DNA from: Bacillus sp. UNC438CL73TsuS30
Lineage (GTDB): Bacteria > Bacillota > Bacilli > Bacillales > Cytobacillaceae
DNA: 64,000 nt
Reading direction: 5' to 3'
Assembly: GCF_000482325.1 (NCBI RefSeq)
Contig: NZ_KI535295.1
Span: forward strand, 669,060 to 733,059
The notes under the pieces were generated by a model, which ran no database searches, was not told where the DNA came from, and was given only the letters and a program-made list of their open reading frames with translations. Below, piece after piece: positions 9,136 through 18,169 of the stretch; the first letter of the stretch is position 1, and each line of letters begins with the position of its first letter. The translations under genes and the position numbers were made by a program.

Positions 9136-10083
9136 ATGGATGCAATATTTAATCCTTATTATGTTGACATTATTGTTTTCTTAATTATCTATATCGTACT
9201 TGGTTTAGGACTGAATCTGATTACCGGTTACGCAGGTCAAGTATCACTTGGACACGCTGCCTTTTTTGGAATTGGTGCCTATTCCTCAGCAATCCTGTCT
9301 ACGAAAGCTGATTTAAATCCGTGGCTAGCGATTCTCTTGGCTATTGTAATCACTTTTATTATTAGCGCAATTTTAGGATTACCATCTCTTAGGGTTCGTG
9401 AAGATTTTCTTGCAATCACCACGCTGGGAATGGGTTTAATTATCCAGTCCTTTTTTAAAAATGCCAGCATTACCGGTGGGGCTTTCGGGATCGATATGAT
9501 ACCTACTCCCTCCCTGTTTGGGATGAAACTTGAGAATGTGAGTTATTTGGTATTTCTTTTGATTGTCATGCTGATAGGGATTTATGTAGTCAGGAAAATG
9601 ACTCAATCTCGAATCGGGCGTGCCTGGATGGTTATTCGTGAAGATGATATTGTCGCTCAATCAATGGGAATCAACACCACCTATTACAAGGTATTGGTAT
9701 TTGCAATCGGAGGCGCATATGCCGGTGCGGCAGGTGCTTTCTTTGCTCATAAAGTTACCTATATTAGCTCGGACTCCTTCGGTTTTTCGGTTTCCGCGAC
9801 AATCTTGAGCATGGTGGTAATCGGAGGCCTAGGCAGTATTCGTGGCACATTATTTGGTGTAAGTGCACTTTATTTATTACCTGAGTTGTTCCGCCTATTC
9901 CAATTCACTTTAATCGATATGAAATATCTCGATATGTATAAAATGATGCTTTATGGTTTGCTGATGGTTGTAATGATGCGTTACCGTCCAAATGGAATTT
10001 TTGGTAAAAAGGGTGCGAAAAAGGTAATAGTCAAATCTCTTCGTAAAAGGAAATCGGCAAAGGGCGGTGAACATGTTGCTTAA
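9136..10083 (+). CDS. ABC transporter permease, LivM family
   Basis: 315 residues. ATG at 9136 is preferred (GGTGAGGG upstream); GTG at 9127 or 9133 is possible. LivM features: GLGLNLITGYAGQVSLGHAAFFGIGAY in TM2-3 (key residues G-Y-A-G-Q-x-S-L-G-H), the coupling motif REDDIVAQSMGIN near residue 180, and GGLGSIRGTLFG near residue 240. The basic C-terminus (KRKSAKGGEHVA) overlaps the next gene by 11 bp, indicating translational coupling. Partners are the LivH-type permease and two ATPases. Confidence 0.93.
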   Translation: MDAIFNPYYVDIIVFLIIYIVLGLGLNLITGYAGQVSLGHAAFFGIGAYSSAILSTKADLNPWLAILLAIVITFIISAILGLPSLRVREDFLAITTLGMGLIIQSFFKNASITGGAFGIDMIPTPSLFGMKLENVSYLVFLLIVMLIGIYVVRKMTQSRIGRAWMVIREDDIVAQSMGINTTYYKVLVFAIGGAYAGAAGAFFAHKVTYISSDSFGFSVSATILSMVVIGGLGSIRGTLFGVSALYLLPELFRLFQFTLIDMKYLDMYKMMLYGLLMVVMMRYRPNGIFGKKGAKKVIVKSLRKRKSAKGGEHVA

Positions 10084-10864
10084 AATAGAAGGAATCACTA
10101 AACGATTCGGTGGTTTAGTTGCAGTAAGCGATGTAAGTCTTCAAGTAAAGCAAGGAGAGATTTTTGGACTAATCGGACCGAATGGTGCAGGCAAAACAAC
10201 ATTTTTTAACATGTTAACAGGGATCTATAAACCAAATGAAGGGAAAATTCTTTTTGAAAATCAACCGGTTCAAGGATTAAAGCCATTTCGAATTGCGAAA
10301 TTAGGAATTTCCCGCACCTTTCAGAATATCCGTTTGTTAAAACAGGAAACTGTAATCGAAAATGTTATGGTCGGGATGTTTGGAAAGACGCATTCAGGAC
10401 TCTGGTCTGCCATTTTGGGCTTACGTTCTGCAAAAAATGAAGAAGAGATCGTTAGGGAAGAAAGCCGAAAAATTTTAGAGCTTGTTGGTCTAAAAGGATT
10501 TGAAAATGAGCTAGCTAACAGTCTTTCTTATGGAAATCAGCGTAGGGTCGAAATAGCACGTGCATTGGTTTCGAAGCCAAAACTGCTCCTTCTCGATGAG
10601 CCGACAGCAGGAATGAACGATGAAGAAACAGACGAGATTGGCAAGCTTATTTTAAAAATTAGAGAAAATGGTACAACGGTTATCTTGATTGAACATAATG
10701 TTGGCTGGGTCATGGGCCTTTGTGATCGAATTGCCGTTTTTGATCACGGTGAAAAAATTGCCGATGACGTACCGGAAGTGATTATAACAAATCCTGAGGT
10801 AATTGAGGCTTATATCGGTAAAGAAGATGAGGAAAGGGAGAACGAATATGCTGCAAATTCATAA
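10073..10864 (+). CDS. ABC transporter ATP-binding protein, LivG family
   Basis: 263 residues. Walker A GPNGAGKTT near residue 37, the LivG-type SRTFQNIRLL Q-loop, signature SYGNQRRVEIARAL (a variant of LSGGQ normal for LivG), Walker B LLLLDEPTAGM, and switch His in LIEHNVGWVM. ATG at 10073 follows AGGGCGG; GTG at 10067 is an alternative. It overlaps the permease gene before it and the second ATPase after it by 17 bp. Confidence 0.93.
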   Translation: MLLKIEGITKRFGGLVAVSDVSLQVKQGEIFGLIGPNGAGKTTFFNMLTGIYKPNEGKILFENQPVQGLKPFRIAKLGISRTFQNIRLLKQETVIENVMVGMFGKTHSGLWSAILGLRSAKNEEEIVREESRKILELVGLKGFENELANSLSYGNQRRVEIARALVSKPKLLLLDEPTAGMNDEETDEIGKLILKIRENGTTVILIEHNVGWVMGLCDRIAVFDHGEKIADDVPEVIITNPEVIEAYIGKEDEERENEYAANS

Positions 10865-11549
10865 TCTCAATGTGTCCTACGGAAACATCCATGCAGTAAG
10901 AAATCTCTCTCTGGAGGTACAAAAAGGAGAGGCAGTGGCCCTAATCGGGGCAAACGGAGCCGGGAAAACAACCACTGTTAATGCGATTTCCGGTATCATC
11001 CCTTCAAAAGGTTCGATTCAATATGAGGGGAAAGAAATTAATGGGATGGCTCCACATAAAGTCGTAAAAGAAGGAATTATTATGGTACCGGAGGGCAGGC
11101 GGATTTTTCCAAAGTTATCGGTGGTTAATAACCTAATTATGGGAACGTATGCGAGAAAAGTATCAAAAAAAGAATTGCATCAGGAAATTGAGAAGATTTA
11201 TGAATTATTTCCGCGTTTGGAAGAGAGGCGCCAGCAAATGGCCGGTACATTGAGCGGCGGGGAACAGCAAATGTTGGCCATCGGCCGCGCACTAATGGCT
11301 AAGCCGAAGCTGCTTATTTTAGATGAACCTTCGATGGGCTTGGCACCTATTGTTGTAAAAAGTATTTTTTCAACGGTTAATAAAATTAAGCAAGAAGGAT
11401 TAACGATTCTTTTAATTGAACAGAATGCATCAATGGCCCTATCGGTAGCAGACCGTGGATATATCTTGGATAATGGAGAAATTCATTTACAGGATACGGC
11501 CAAAAATCTACGTGCAAAAGATGTAGTTAAAAAAGCATATCTAGGGTAA
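10848..11549 (+). CDS. ABC transporter ATP-binding protein, LivF family
   Basis: 233 residues from ATG at 10848, with GGAAAGGGAG immediately upstream inside the livG-like gene. Walker A GANGAGKTT, LivF-type VPEGRRIFPKLSV, signature TLSGGEQQMLAIGRAL, Walker B LLILDEPSMGLAP. Completes a full LIV/HAAT importer (binding protein, two permeases, two ATPases). No clear terminator follows; the next 340 bp hold the control region of the first hydratase gene. Confidence 0.93.
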   Translation: MLQIHNLNVSYGNIHAVRNLSLEVQKGEAVALIGANGAGKTTTVNAISGIIPSKGSIQYEGKEINGMAPHKVVKEGIIMVPEGRRIFPKLSVVNNLIMGTYARKVSKKELHQEIEKIYELFPRLEERRQQMAGTLSGGEQQMLAIGRALMAKPKLLILDEPSMGLAPIVVKSIFSTVNKIKQEGLTILLIEQNASMALSVADRGYILDNGEIHLQDTAKNLRAKDVVKKAYLG

Positions 11550-11625
11550 TCAAGAAGTGTGAAAACTTTGATAGATCTGCTTTAATACCTGAAACATCCT
11601 TAAAGTAAGTAAAGTAAAATTTGCA

Positions 11626-11642
11626 TGCAAATTTTATCTGCA
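11626..11642. promoter_or_regulatory. Putative activator site (UAS) 1 before first hydratase gene
   Basis: TGCAAATTTTATCTGCA, TGCA-N9-TGCA palindrome. The equivalent distal site before the second hydratase gene at 20043 differs by one base. Lies 204 bp before the sigma-54 promoter. Confidence 0.75.
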
Positions 11643-11704
11643 TTCGATAGAGTGGAACCGTTTACAAGGATTAAACAGGTTTTAAAAGGTCCTCGCAGGA
11701 AGTA

Positions 11705-11721
11705 TGCAAAAAACATCTGCG
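11705..11721. promoter_or_regulatory. Putative activator site (UAS) 2 before first hydratase gene
   Basis: TGCAAAAAACATCTGCG, 79 bp (start to start) after the site at 11626, the same spacing as before the importer. 125 bp before the promoter. Confidence 0.77.
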
Positions 11722-11829
11722 GTTTATATGGATGAAATACATTTTTTTAACTATTGTAAGGCAAAAGTTAAACGGGATTTTCAGGGTAATAGAGCGGTTT
11801 TAAATAAAATTAACCTAAATCAACCAACT

Positions 11830-11845
11830 TGGCACGGTACTTGCA
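11830..11845 (+). promoter_or_regulatory. Sigma-54 (-24/-12) promoter of the first hydratase gene
   Basis: TGGCACGGTACTTGCA matches the sigma-54 consensus (TGGCAC-N5-TTGCA) exactly. 44 bp before the ATG. The gap 11550-11889 otherwise shows only AT-rich DNA and the two activator sites. Confidence 0.92.
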
Positions 11846-11889
11846 ATATATAAAGTCGAGAACAACATTTAATCTAGGAGGAATCATTT

Positions 11890-13611
11890 ATGTCTAAACC
11901 AGAAATCTTATATTCCGTTAAAGCGCAAAGAGGACCTGAGCTCCGTTGTAAGGGCTGGAGACAGGAATCAATCCTAAGAATGCTTGAAAATAATATGGAA
12001 AATGCCGAAAAACCGGAAGAATTAGTAATTTATGGCGGTATCGGAAAAGCGGCTCGTAACTGGGAATCCTACCACGCAATCGTTAAATCATTAAAAGAAC
12101 TTGAAGACGATGAAACATTGGTTGTTCAATCTGGGATGCCGGTTGCAATCTTTAAAACTCATAAATATGCTCCGACGGTTGTAATGGCAACAACAAATAT
12201 TATGAAAGCCGATTGGCCAACATTCTACGATCTTCAAGACAAAAACTTAACGATGTATGCAAACTATACGGCTGCACCATGGGAATATATCGGAACACAA
12301 GGAGTTATCCAAGGAACTTTTGAAACACTTTCTGCGATTGCACGTCTACACTATAACGATTCACTTGTTGGAAAAATCCTACTAACAGCGGGTGCAGGTG
12401 GTATGGGCGGTAACCAAACAAGAGCCATGACGATGCACGGTGGTGTGGCCATCCTTTGTGACTCTAACGTAGAAATCATTAATCGCCGGATTGAAAAGAA
12501 ATTTATTGATGTTTTAGTAGATTCATTGGATGAAGCAATTGTAATGGCTAAAGAATATGCGGCTGCTGGAAAGCCACTAGGAATTGGTGTTGTCGGTAAT
12601 GCTGCAGATATTTTTGAGCAGGTACTTAAATCAGGATGGTTACCAGACATTTCTACATCCATGACACCTGCGCATGACCCGATTTCATATCTGCCATCTG
12701 GATACACAGTTGCACAAGCAGATGAACTACGTGATACAAACCGTGAGCTTTATTTAGAAAAAGCCCGCGCAACCATGGTACGTGAGTTAGAAGCTCTTAT
12801 TAAATTTTTAGACCTAGGCGTTAAGTCCTTTGAATACGGTACAAGTATCCGTAAAGAGTGTATCGATGCCGGTATGGATGAAAAAGAAGCAAAACGTCTT
12901 CCAGGCTTTGTTGCAGAATACATTCGTCCATTATTCTGTGAAGGCCGTGGACCATTCCGTTGGGTATGTTTATCCGGTGAAGCAGAAGATTTACGTAAAA
13001 TTGATGAAATGATTCTTGAAGAGTTCAGCGACGATTTACTGGTAACTCGCTGGATTAAGCTGGCAATGAAACATATTCCAATTGAAGCATTACCTGCACG
13101 TATTTGTTACATGGGTTTTGGTCAACGTAAGAAATTCGCTTTAAAAGTAAATGACATGATTCGAAATGGTGAACTTGCTGGACCAGTTGCCTTCTCCCGT
13201 GATAACCTTGACTCTGGTTCGATCGTTAACCCTACATTTGAATCTGAAAACATGAAAGACGGCGGTGATTTAATCTCCGACTGGCCAGTATTGAACGGTC
13301 TATTAAACGCAGTGGGAATGTGTGATTTGATTGCCCTTCAAGCGAACTACTCTATGGGTGAAGCCGTTCATACAGGTGTAACAATGATTGCCGACGGAAC
13401 TGCAGAATCTGATATGAGACTTGAAGTAGCGATGACTGTTGACTCCGGAATCGGGGTTATTCGCCACGCACAGGCGGGCTATGAAACTGCCCGTGATGTT
13501 GCCAACGGTAAAGGAAAGCTTACAGATGAAAGCATTAAAGTACCATTATGGTGGTCACCAAAAGCAACATTTGGTCCGAAAGATTTAGAAAAAGAAGATG
13601 TAAAGGCTTAA
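11890..13611 (+). CDS. Urocanate hydratase-like protein, copy 1 (altered active site)
   Basis: 573 residues, homologous along its full length to HutU. The NAD-binding loop is kept (AGAGGMGG, residues 167-174). Known HutU adds water to urocanate using tightly bound NAD. Several substrate-side motifs differ from B. subtilis HutU as I recall it: YGQMTAGSWIYIG became YANYTAAPWEYIG (residues 123-135), GGAQPL became GGNQTR, CGSVASPNRETE became SGSIVNPTFESE, and HHGGGVGMG became QANYSMGEA. I therefore infer hydration of a related but different substrate. AGGAGG lies 8 nt before the ATG. Driven by a sigma-54 promoter with two activator sites. A paralogue about 96% identical lies at 20304. Confidence 0.85.
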   Translation: MSKPEILYSVKAQRGPELRCKGWRQESILRMLENNMENAEKPEELVIYGGIGKAARNWESYHAIVKSLKELEDDETLVVQSGMPVAIFKTHKYAPTVVMATTNIMKADWPTFYDLQDKNLTMYANYTAAPWEYIGTQGVIQGTFETLSAIARLHYNDSLVGKILLTAGAGGMGGNQTRAMTMHGGVAILCDSNVEIINRRIEKKFIDVLVDSLDEAIVMAKEYAAAGKPLGIGVVGNAADIFEQVLKSGWLPDISTSMTPAHDPISYLPSGYTVAQADELRDTNRELYLEKARATMVRELEALIKFLDLGVKSFEYGTSIRKECIDAGMDEKEAKRLPGFVAEYIRPLFCEGRGPFRWVCLSGEAEDLRKIDEMILEEFSDDLLVTRWIKLAMKHIPIEALPARICYMGFGQRKKFALKVNDMIRNGELAGPVAFSRDNLDSGSIVNPTFESENMKDGGDLISDWPVLNGLLNAVGMCDLIALQANYSMGEAVHTGVTMIADGTAESDMRLEVAMTVDSGIGVIRHAQAGYETARDVANGKGKLTDESIKVPLWWSPKATFGPKDLEKEDVKA

Positions 13612-13631
13612 TAAAGATGAAATAAAACTAG

Positions 13632-13675
13632 ATAGTAGGGATCATCTTTTCTTGCGGGTCTCTACTATTCTTTTG
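13632..13675 (+). terminator. Hairpin between hydratase and amidohydrolase genes
   Basis: Stem ATAGTAGGGA with TCTCTACTAT (one mismatch) followed by TCTTTTGTTATTTT. It probably attenuates read-through into the following genes; no separate sigma-54 promoter is visible before 13745. Confidence 0.65.
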
Positions 13676-13744
13676 TTATTTTCAAAGTGTTCCATAACCA
13701 TTGCAGCCATTGGATAGACAGTATATATGTTTGGGGGTTTGTAT

Positions 13745-14995
13745 ATGTCTGAGACAAAAGTGAAGACAAAAGTAGATTTATTGATTACTAATGCCGCAGA
13801 AGTCATTACCTGTGCAGGGGAAGGTATGAGTGAAATCGGTGTTTTAGAAAATGCCTGGATTGCTATAAAGGATGAAAAAATTGCCGGTGTAGGTACTGAA
13901 GCGGAATTAAAAGAAAGCTTTGAACTAGAAGGATCGGACGTTATTGACGCAAAAGGGAAAGTAGTAGCTCCTGGATTTATCGATTCCCATACTCATCTAG
14001 TTTTCTATGGCACGAGAGTCGAGGAATATGCAGCAAAGGTAGCGGGATATACCCCCGAAAAATTAAAAGAGCTCGGAATTTCATTCGGACCGAACCGGAC
14101 GGTTGAATTAACGAGGAATAGACCTTCAGAAGAGTTGTTTGAACAATCAAAAAAACGACTGATGACGATGCTGGAATATGGAATTACTACGGTCGAAAGC
14201 AAGAGCGGTTATGGATTAACGACAGAGAGTGAAATCAAAATTCTAGAGGTTAGCAAAAGGCTGAATGAAGAAACACCTCTTGATGTATTAAATACTTTTT
14301 TAGGTGCTCATGGTTTCCCTGAAAACCTAACCAAAGAAGAATACTTGGATGTCATTATCAATGAAATGATTCCAAAAGTAGCGGAACGTGAATTGGCAGA
14401 ATTTTGTGATGTTTGGTGTGATGATGGCTATTTTACGGCAGAGGAATCGGAATTGATCCTTAAAGCAGGATTGAAATATGGGATGAAACCAAAAATTCAT
14501 GCGGATGCCTATTCCTATATAGGTGGTACCGACCTTGCAGCCGATATGAAAATGGTTTCTGTCGACCATCTGAATTATACACCTGTTGAAGTGATGGAAA
14601 AGCTTGCTGCAGCTAAGGTTACGGGAGTTTTAATGCCGTCTTTGGATTTTGCTGTAGGTCATAAACGTCCGTTCGATGCACGGAAAATGCTTGATTTAGG
14701 GATGGAGATTGCATTGGCAACCGATCTTTGCCCAGCAAGTTATACCCAATCGATGCAATTTGTAATCAACCTCGCCTGCAGACTATATCAATTCTCTGTT
14801 GAGGAAGCAATTAAAGCTGCTACATTTGGCGGAGCAAGAGCTCTTGATCTTGATGATCGCGGAGTAATTCAAGAAGGTAAACTGGCTGACTTGCAGATTT
14901 GGGATGTCCCAACTTACAAGCATGTAGCTTACGAGCTTGGAACGAACGTTGTTGAAACAGTAATCAAAAATGGAAAAGTTGTCTTGAGCCGCTAG
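13745..14995 (+). CDS. Imidazolonepropionase-like amidohydrolase (HutI-related, catalytic Glu replaced)
   Basis: 416 residues. The amidohydrolase metal motif is present (HTHLVF, His82/His84), with KSGYG near 155, GAH (His189), KIHAD (His252), VDHL (His275) and ATD (Asp327). In HutI the segment after KIHAD reads E-I-D, with the Glu acting as catalytic base; here it is KIHADAYS, so that position is Ala255. The ATDFNPGS substrate loop is ATDLCPAS. Overall fold and gene neighbours point to ring opening of a cyclic amide made by the hydratase, but probably not 4-imidazolone-5-propionate itself. ATG chosen for GGGGG upstream. Spaced 27 bp from the M20 gene. Confidence 0.82.
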   Translation: MSETKVKTKVDLLITNAAEVITCAGEGMSEIGVLENAWIAIKDEKIAGVGTEAELKESFELEGSDVIDAKGKVVAPGFIDSHTHLVFYGTRVEEYAAKVAGYTPEKLKELGISFGPNRTVELTRNRPSEELFEQSKKRLMTMLEYGITTVESKSGYGLTTESEIKILEVSKRLNEETPLDVLNTFLGAHGFPENLTKEEYLDVIINEMIPKVAERELAEFCDVWCDDGYFTAEESELILKAGLKYGMKPKIHADAYSYIGGTDLAADMKMVSVDHLNYTPVEVMEKLAAAKVTGVLMPSLDFAVGHKRPFDARKMLDLGMEIALATDLCPASYTQSMQFVINLACRLYQFSVEEAIKAATFGGARALDLDDRGVIQEGKLADLQIWDVPTYKHVAYELGTNVVETVIKNGKVVLSR

Positions 14996-15022
14996 GATAA
15001 ACGATTTATGGAGGGAACTTTA

Positions 15023-16189
15023 ATGAAAACCAATCAGGTATCCAAAGCTTCTGAATACGTTAACGAAGAACGTTTACAAGAGTTATTTTTGGAATTGGCA
15101 AAAATCAATGCACCAAGCGGGAAAGAAAGCCTTGTGGCTGAATATTTAAAAAAGGCGCTTCCTGAGCTTGGATTTACCTTGGAATTTGATGAAGCGCATA
15201 AAAACTTTAATGGTGAAGTCGGTAACCTGGTTGCCTGGCGCGAAGGTTCAGACCCTTCTATTCCACCGTTATTTTTCTCGACGCATATGGATACGGTTTT
15301 ACCAACAGAAGGCTTAAAGCCTGTCATTAAAGATGGTGTGATTTATTCTGATGGTACTACTATTTTGGGCGCTGATGACAGAGCAGCGTTGGCGGCTTAC
15401 TTAGAAGCGATCCGAGCAATCATTGAAAGCGGTGTGCCACACGGACCAATTGAATTCGTTTTGACCGTCAATGAACAGCCGGGCCTTGTTGGTGCCACTT
15501 ACATGGACTATAGCATAGCTAAAAGTAAAATGGGCTATATTTTTGACAGCAGCGGCGATGTCGGCCAAACCATTTTAAAAGGGCCTTATAGCAGCCGGAT
15601 TTGGATGGAAGTTCAAGGAAATGCTGCACATATTGCCTTAAATGCAGAAGAAGGAAATAGCGCATTCCTTCTAGCAGCAGAAGGGTTAACAAATATGAAA
15701 CTCGGTGCAATCGATGAAGAAACGCTAGCAAATATCGGGATCATTAAAGGTGGAGAACTGACATCGATTATACCTGGTAGTGTAACGGTTGCAGGTGAAG
15801 TACGCAGTTTTTCTAAAGAAAAATTAGATGCCCAGCTGAAGCATATGGAAGAAGTCATGAAACAGGCGGCAGAGAAAAAGGGCGGAAAAGTGGCTGTTTC
15901 AATCGAGAAAAAATATCTTGGTTTTGATATTCCAGAAGACCATATTTTAGTGAAAAACACCTTAGAAGCTGCGCAAAATATTAACGTAAAGCCGTATTTA
16001 ACGGAAACATTAGGCGGTGCCGATACAAATGTGCTAAATGAAAATGGACTTACCACGATCACACTTGGATTAGGATTCCAAAATATTCACTCTTTCAGGG
16101 AATGTATCAGCATCGAAAACCTTATTAATACAGGTAAATTAACAGCAGCATTAATTGAACAGTGGTATGTGAACCATAAAAGTTCCTAA
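15023..16189 (+). CDS. M20-family amidohydrolase/peptidase (PepT-like)
   Basis: 388 residues with the M20 layout: metal ligands His88 (FFSTHMDT) with Asp90, bridging Asp118/119 (GADDRAA), Asp near 175 (IFDSSGD), and C-terminal metal His (NIHSFRE). The usual catalytic Glu-Glu pair is Glu151-Gln152 (VNEQPGLVGA), so the second, metal-bound Glu is replaced. A dimerisation domain occupies about residues 190-300. M20 enzymes cleave peptides, N-acyl or N-carbamoyl amino acids. Its place between the HutI-like and HutH-like genes, where hutG often sits, suggests cleavage of the ring-opened amide. GGAGGG precedes the ATG by 7 nt. Confidence 0.82.
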   Translation: MKTNQVSKASEYVNEERLQELFLELAKINAPSGKESLVAEYLKKALPELGFTLEFDEAHKNFNGEVGNLVAWREGSDPSIPPLFFSTHMDTVLPTEGLKPVIKDGVIYSDGTTILGADDRAALAAYLEAIRAIIESGVPHGPIEFVLTVNEQPGLVGATYMDYSIAKSKMGYIFDSSGDVGQTILKGPYSSRIWMEVQGNAAHIALNAEEGNSAFLLAAEGLTNMKLGAIDEETLANIGIIKGGELTSIIPGSVTVAGEVRSFSKEKLDAQLKHMEEVMKQAAEKKGGKVAVSIEKKYLGFDIPEDHILVKNTLEAAQNINVKPYLTETLGGADTNVLNENGLTTITLGLGFQNIHSFRECISIENLINTGKLTAALIEQWYVNHKSS

Positions 16190-16319
16190 AGGAATGCAAA
16201 ACATTCCAGATTAACAGTTTAATAGAATGGTATTATAGTAAGGATTTTGTCGAGAAATTGATTTATAATATTGAATGAAGTCGAAACATTTTGGCAGAAC
16301 ACAATAGGAGATGGGACCA

Positions 16320-17840
16320 ATGAGCAGCAAAGAATTAGTAGAGTTAAAATTAGTAGACTTAGATGGTTTTTCATTAGACCGCTATAAAGTGGAAAGTGTT
16401 GCTAAGGGTGAGGCAAAAGTTGCAATCCCAGAAGCAAACTGGCAACGGGTAAGGGAAAGCCGAAAACGAGTCGAAAAGGCCATTAATGACGGAAAAGTAG
16501 TTTACGGTGTCAATACTGGTTTTGGAAAACTAAGTGATATCGAAATTAATCCTGAAGATAATGCGAAGTTACAGTTAAATTTATTGCGAGCCGATGCTGT
16601 TGGAGTTGGAGAACCACTCCCAATTCCAGTAGTAAGAGCGATGATGACGTTAAGAGCTAACTCATTATCAAAAGGTTTCTCAGGTATTAGAGAAGAAACC
16701 CTGCAACTGCTTCTGGATATGATTAATAACGATGTACATCCGGTTGTTCCATGTAAGGGTTCTGTTGGAGCAAGCGGTGACCTCGCACCTCTATCGCATA
16801 TTGCTATTTGTTTAGTGGGTGAAGGGAAAGCCGAATACAAGGGTGAAATCCTGCCAGGCGGAGAAGCCTTAAAACGTGCCGGTCTAAAACCAGTTTCTTT
16901 AGAAGCGAAGGAAGGGTTGGCTCTTATCAATGGAACACAGGCAATGTCAGCAGTTGGTACAATTGCCTTAAACGAAGCGGAACGTGTTGGTTTAGCTGCA
17001 GACATGGCAGCATGCTTAACGATGGAAGCATTAAACGGAATTATTTCTGCCTTTGACAGTGATCTATTAGCTGTTCGTCCACATCCGGAGCTTGAATTTG
17101 TTGCATCACGGATGAGAACTTGGCTTGAGGGCAGTAAACGCGTGACACGTCAAGGTGAAATTCGCATCCAGGATTCCTATTCCATTCGCTGTATTCCACA
17201 GGTTCATGGTGCATCCTGGCAGGCATTTAACTATGTGAACGAACGCTTAAGCGTGGAAATGAACTCTACAACTGATAATCCGATTGTTCTTGAAAGTGGC
17301 GAAATTCTTTCCGGCGGTCATTTCCATGGACAGCCAATTGCCCTATCAATGGACTTCTTGAAAGTAGCAGCAGCGGAATGGGCGAATATTTCCGAGCGTA
17401 GAACAGAACGTCTCGTAAATCCGCAATTAAGCGGCTTGTCCCCATTCTTAGCAACAGATCCTGGGTTAGAGTGCGGCTTAATGGTTACACAATATGCGGC
17501 GGCTTCCCTTGTTTCTGAAAACAAAGTTCTTGCCCATCCGGCAAGTGTTGATTCGATTCCAACATCAGCCAACCAAGAGGACCATGTAAGTATGGGTACC
17601 ATTGCTTCTCGTCAAGCAAGAGAGATTATTCACAATTCTGCAAGAGTCATTGCAATTGAAATGATCTGTGCATCACAGGCAATCTACTTGGAAAAAGCAG
17701 AAAAGGAATTAGCTCCAGCAACTAGAGCCTATTTAGAAAAAATCCGTGAGATCTGTCCGCCGCTTGAAACTGACCGAGCTATTTCAGATCAAATGGAAGA
17801 ACTTGCTCAATTTATTTTAAAAGACAATTCATTAGTTTAA
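16320..17840 (+). CDS. Histidine ammonia-lyase-like enzyme (HutH family, altered specificity residue)
   Basis: 506 residues, full length. The Ala151-Ser152-Gly153 triad (GSVGASGDLAPL) forms the MIO electrophile. VYGVNTGFG (62-69), QDSYSIRCIPQVHGA and SANQEDHVSMG (with the imidazole-binding Glu) are intact. Two pocket positions differ from B. subtilis HutH: LSHACGVG is RADAVGVG, placing Asp92 where the selectivity His sits, and SGGNFHG is SGGHFHG. The family removes ammonia from aromatic amino acids to make acrylates. A modified or different amino acid than histidine is inferred. ATG at 16320 follows AGGAG; the ATG at 16311 is too close to it. Gap of 130 bp from the M20 gene. Confidence 0.85.
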   Translation: MSSKELVELKLVDLDGFSLDRYKVESVAKGEAKVAIPEANWQRVRESRKRVEKAINDGKVVYGVNTGFGKLSDIEINPEDNAKLQLNLLRADAVGVGEPLPIPVVRAMMTLRANSLSKGFSGIREETLQLLLDMINNDVHPVVPCKGSVGASGDLAPLSHIAICLVGEGKAEYKGEILPGGEALKRAGLKPVSLEAKEGLALINGTQAMSAVGTIALNEAERVGLAADMAACLTMEALNGIISAFDSDLLAVRPHPELEFVASRMRTWLEGSKRVTRQGEIRIQDSYSIRCIPQVHGASWQAFNYVNERLSVEMNSTTDNPIVLESGEILSGGHFHGQPIALSMDFLKVAAAEWANISERRTERLVNPQLSGLSPFLATDPGLECGLMVTQYAAASLVSENKVLAHPASVDSIPTSANQEDHVSMGTIASRQAREIIHNSARVIAIEMICASQAIYLEKAEKELAPATRAYLEKIREICPPLETDRAISDQMEELAQFILKDNSLV

Positions 17841-17848
17841 ATAGATCA

Positions 17849-17898
17849 CGGAGGCTGTCCATAAACCTTATCTAACTGCGAGGGGCGGCCTCCTCCTT
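17849..17898 (+). terminator. Possible terminator after the lyase gene
   Basis: GGAGGCTGTCC can pair with GGCGGCCTCC (with G-U pairs) 20 nt later; the trailing run is TCCTTTCAC, so it is a weak candidate. Confidence 0.45.
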
Positions 17899-17924
17899 TC
17901 ACTTAGTAACACATCATTTTTAAA

Positions 17925-18043
17925 AACTAATTCCATGAACAACCATAACTAACTCCATGAATGACCATAATTAACTCCATGAACAACCATAACTAACTTC
18001 ATGAATGACCATAACTAACTCCATGAATGACCATAATTAACTG
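17925..18043. repeat. Tandem repeat, 22-bp unit, five copies plus a partial
   Basis: Unit AACTAACTCCATGAATGACC + AT, starting at 17925, 17947, 17969, 17991 and 18013, with a partial sixth. Alternate copies carry CAACCAT or TGACCAT, so there is also a 44-bp higher-order unit. It sits in the 329-bp gap between the lyase and the next binding-protein gene; no gene or promoter is recognised there. Confidence 0.88.
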
Positions 18044-18169
18044 CAGTAATAAAACCCAATAATTAACAGTTTATCGAATGAGTTCTGCTATGCTAAGTTT
18101 TTAATGCCTTAAATAGTCAGAGTACTCATTTTATAGGAAATTTTCTTTAAAACAACAAGGGGGCAATTT

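Noticed and set aside
11890..13611. Calling the hydratases and lyase plain hutU and hutH
   Set aside because: Several substrate-pocket motifs differ from the canonical enzymes, so the standard symbols would overstate function.
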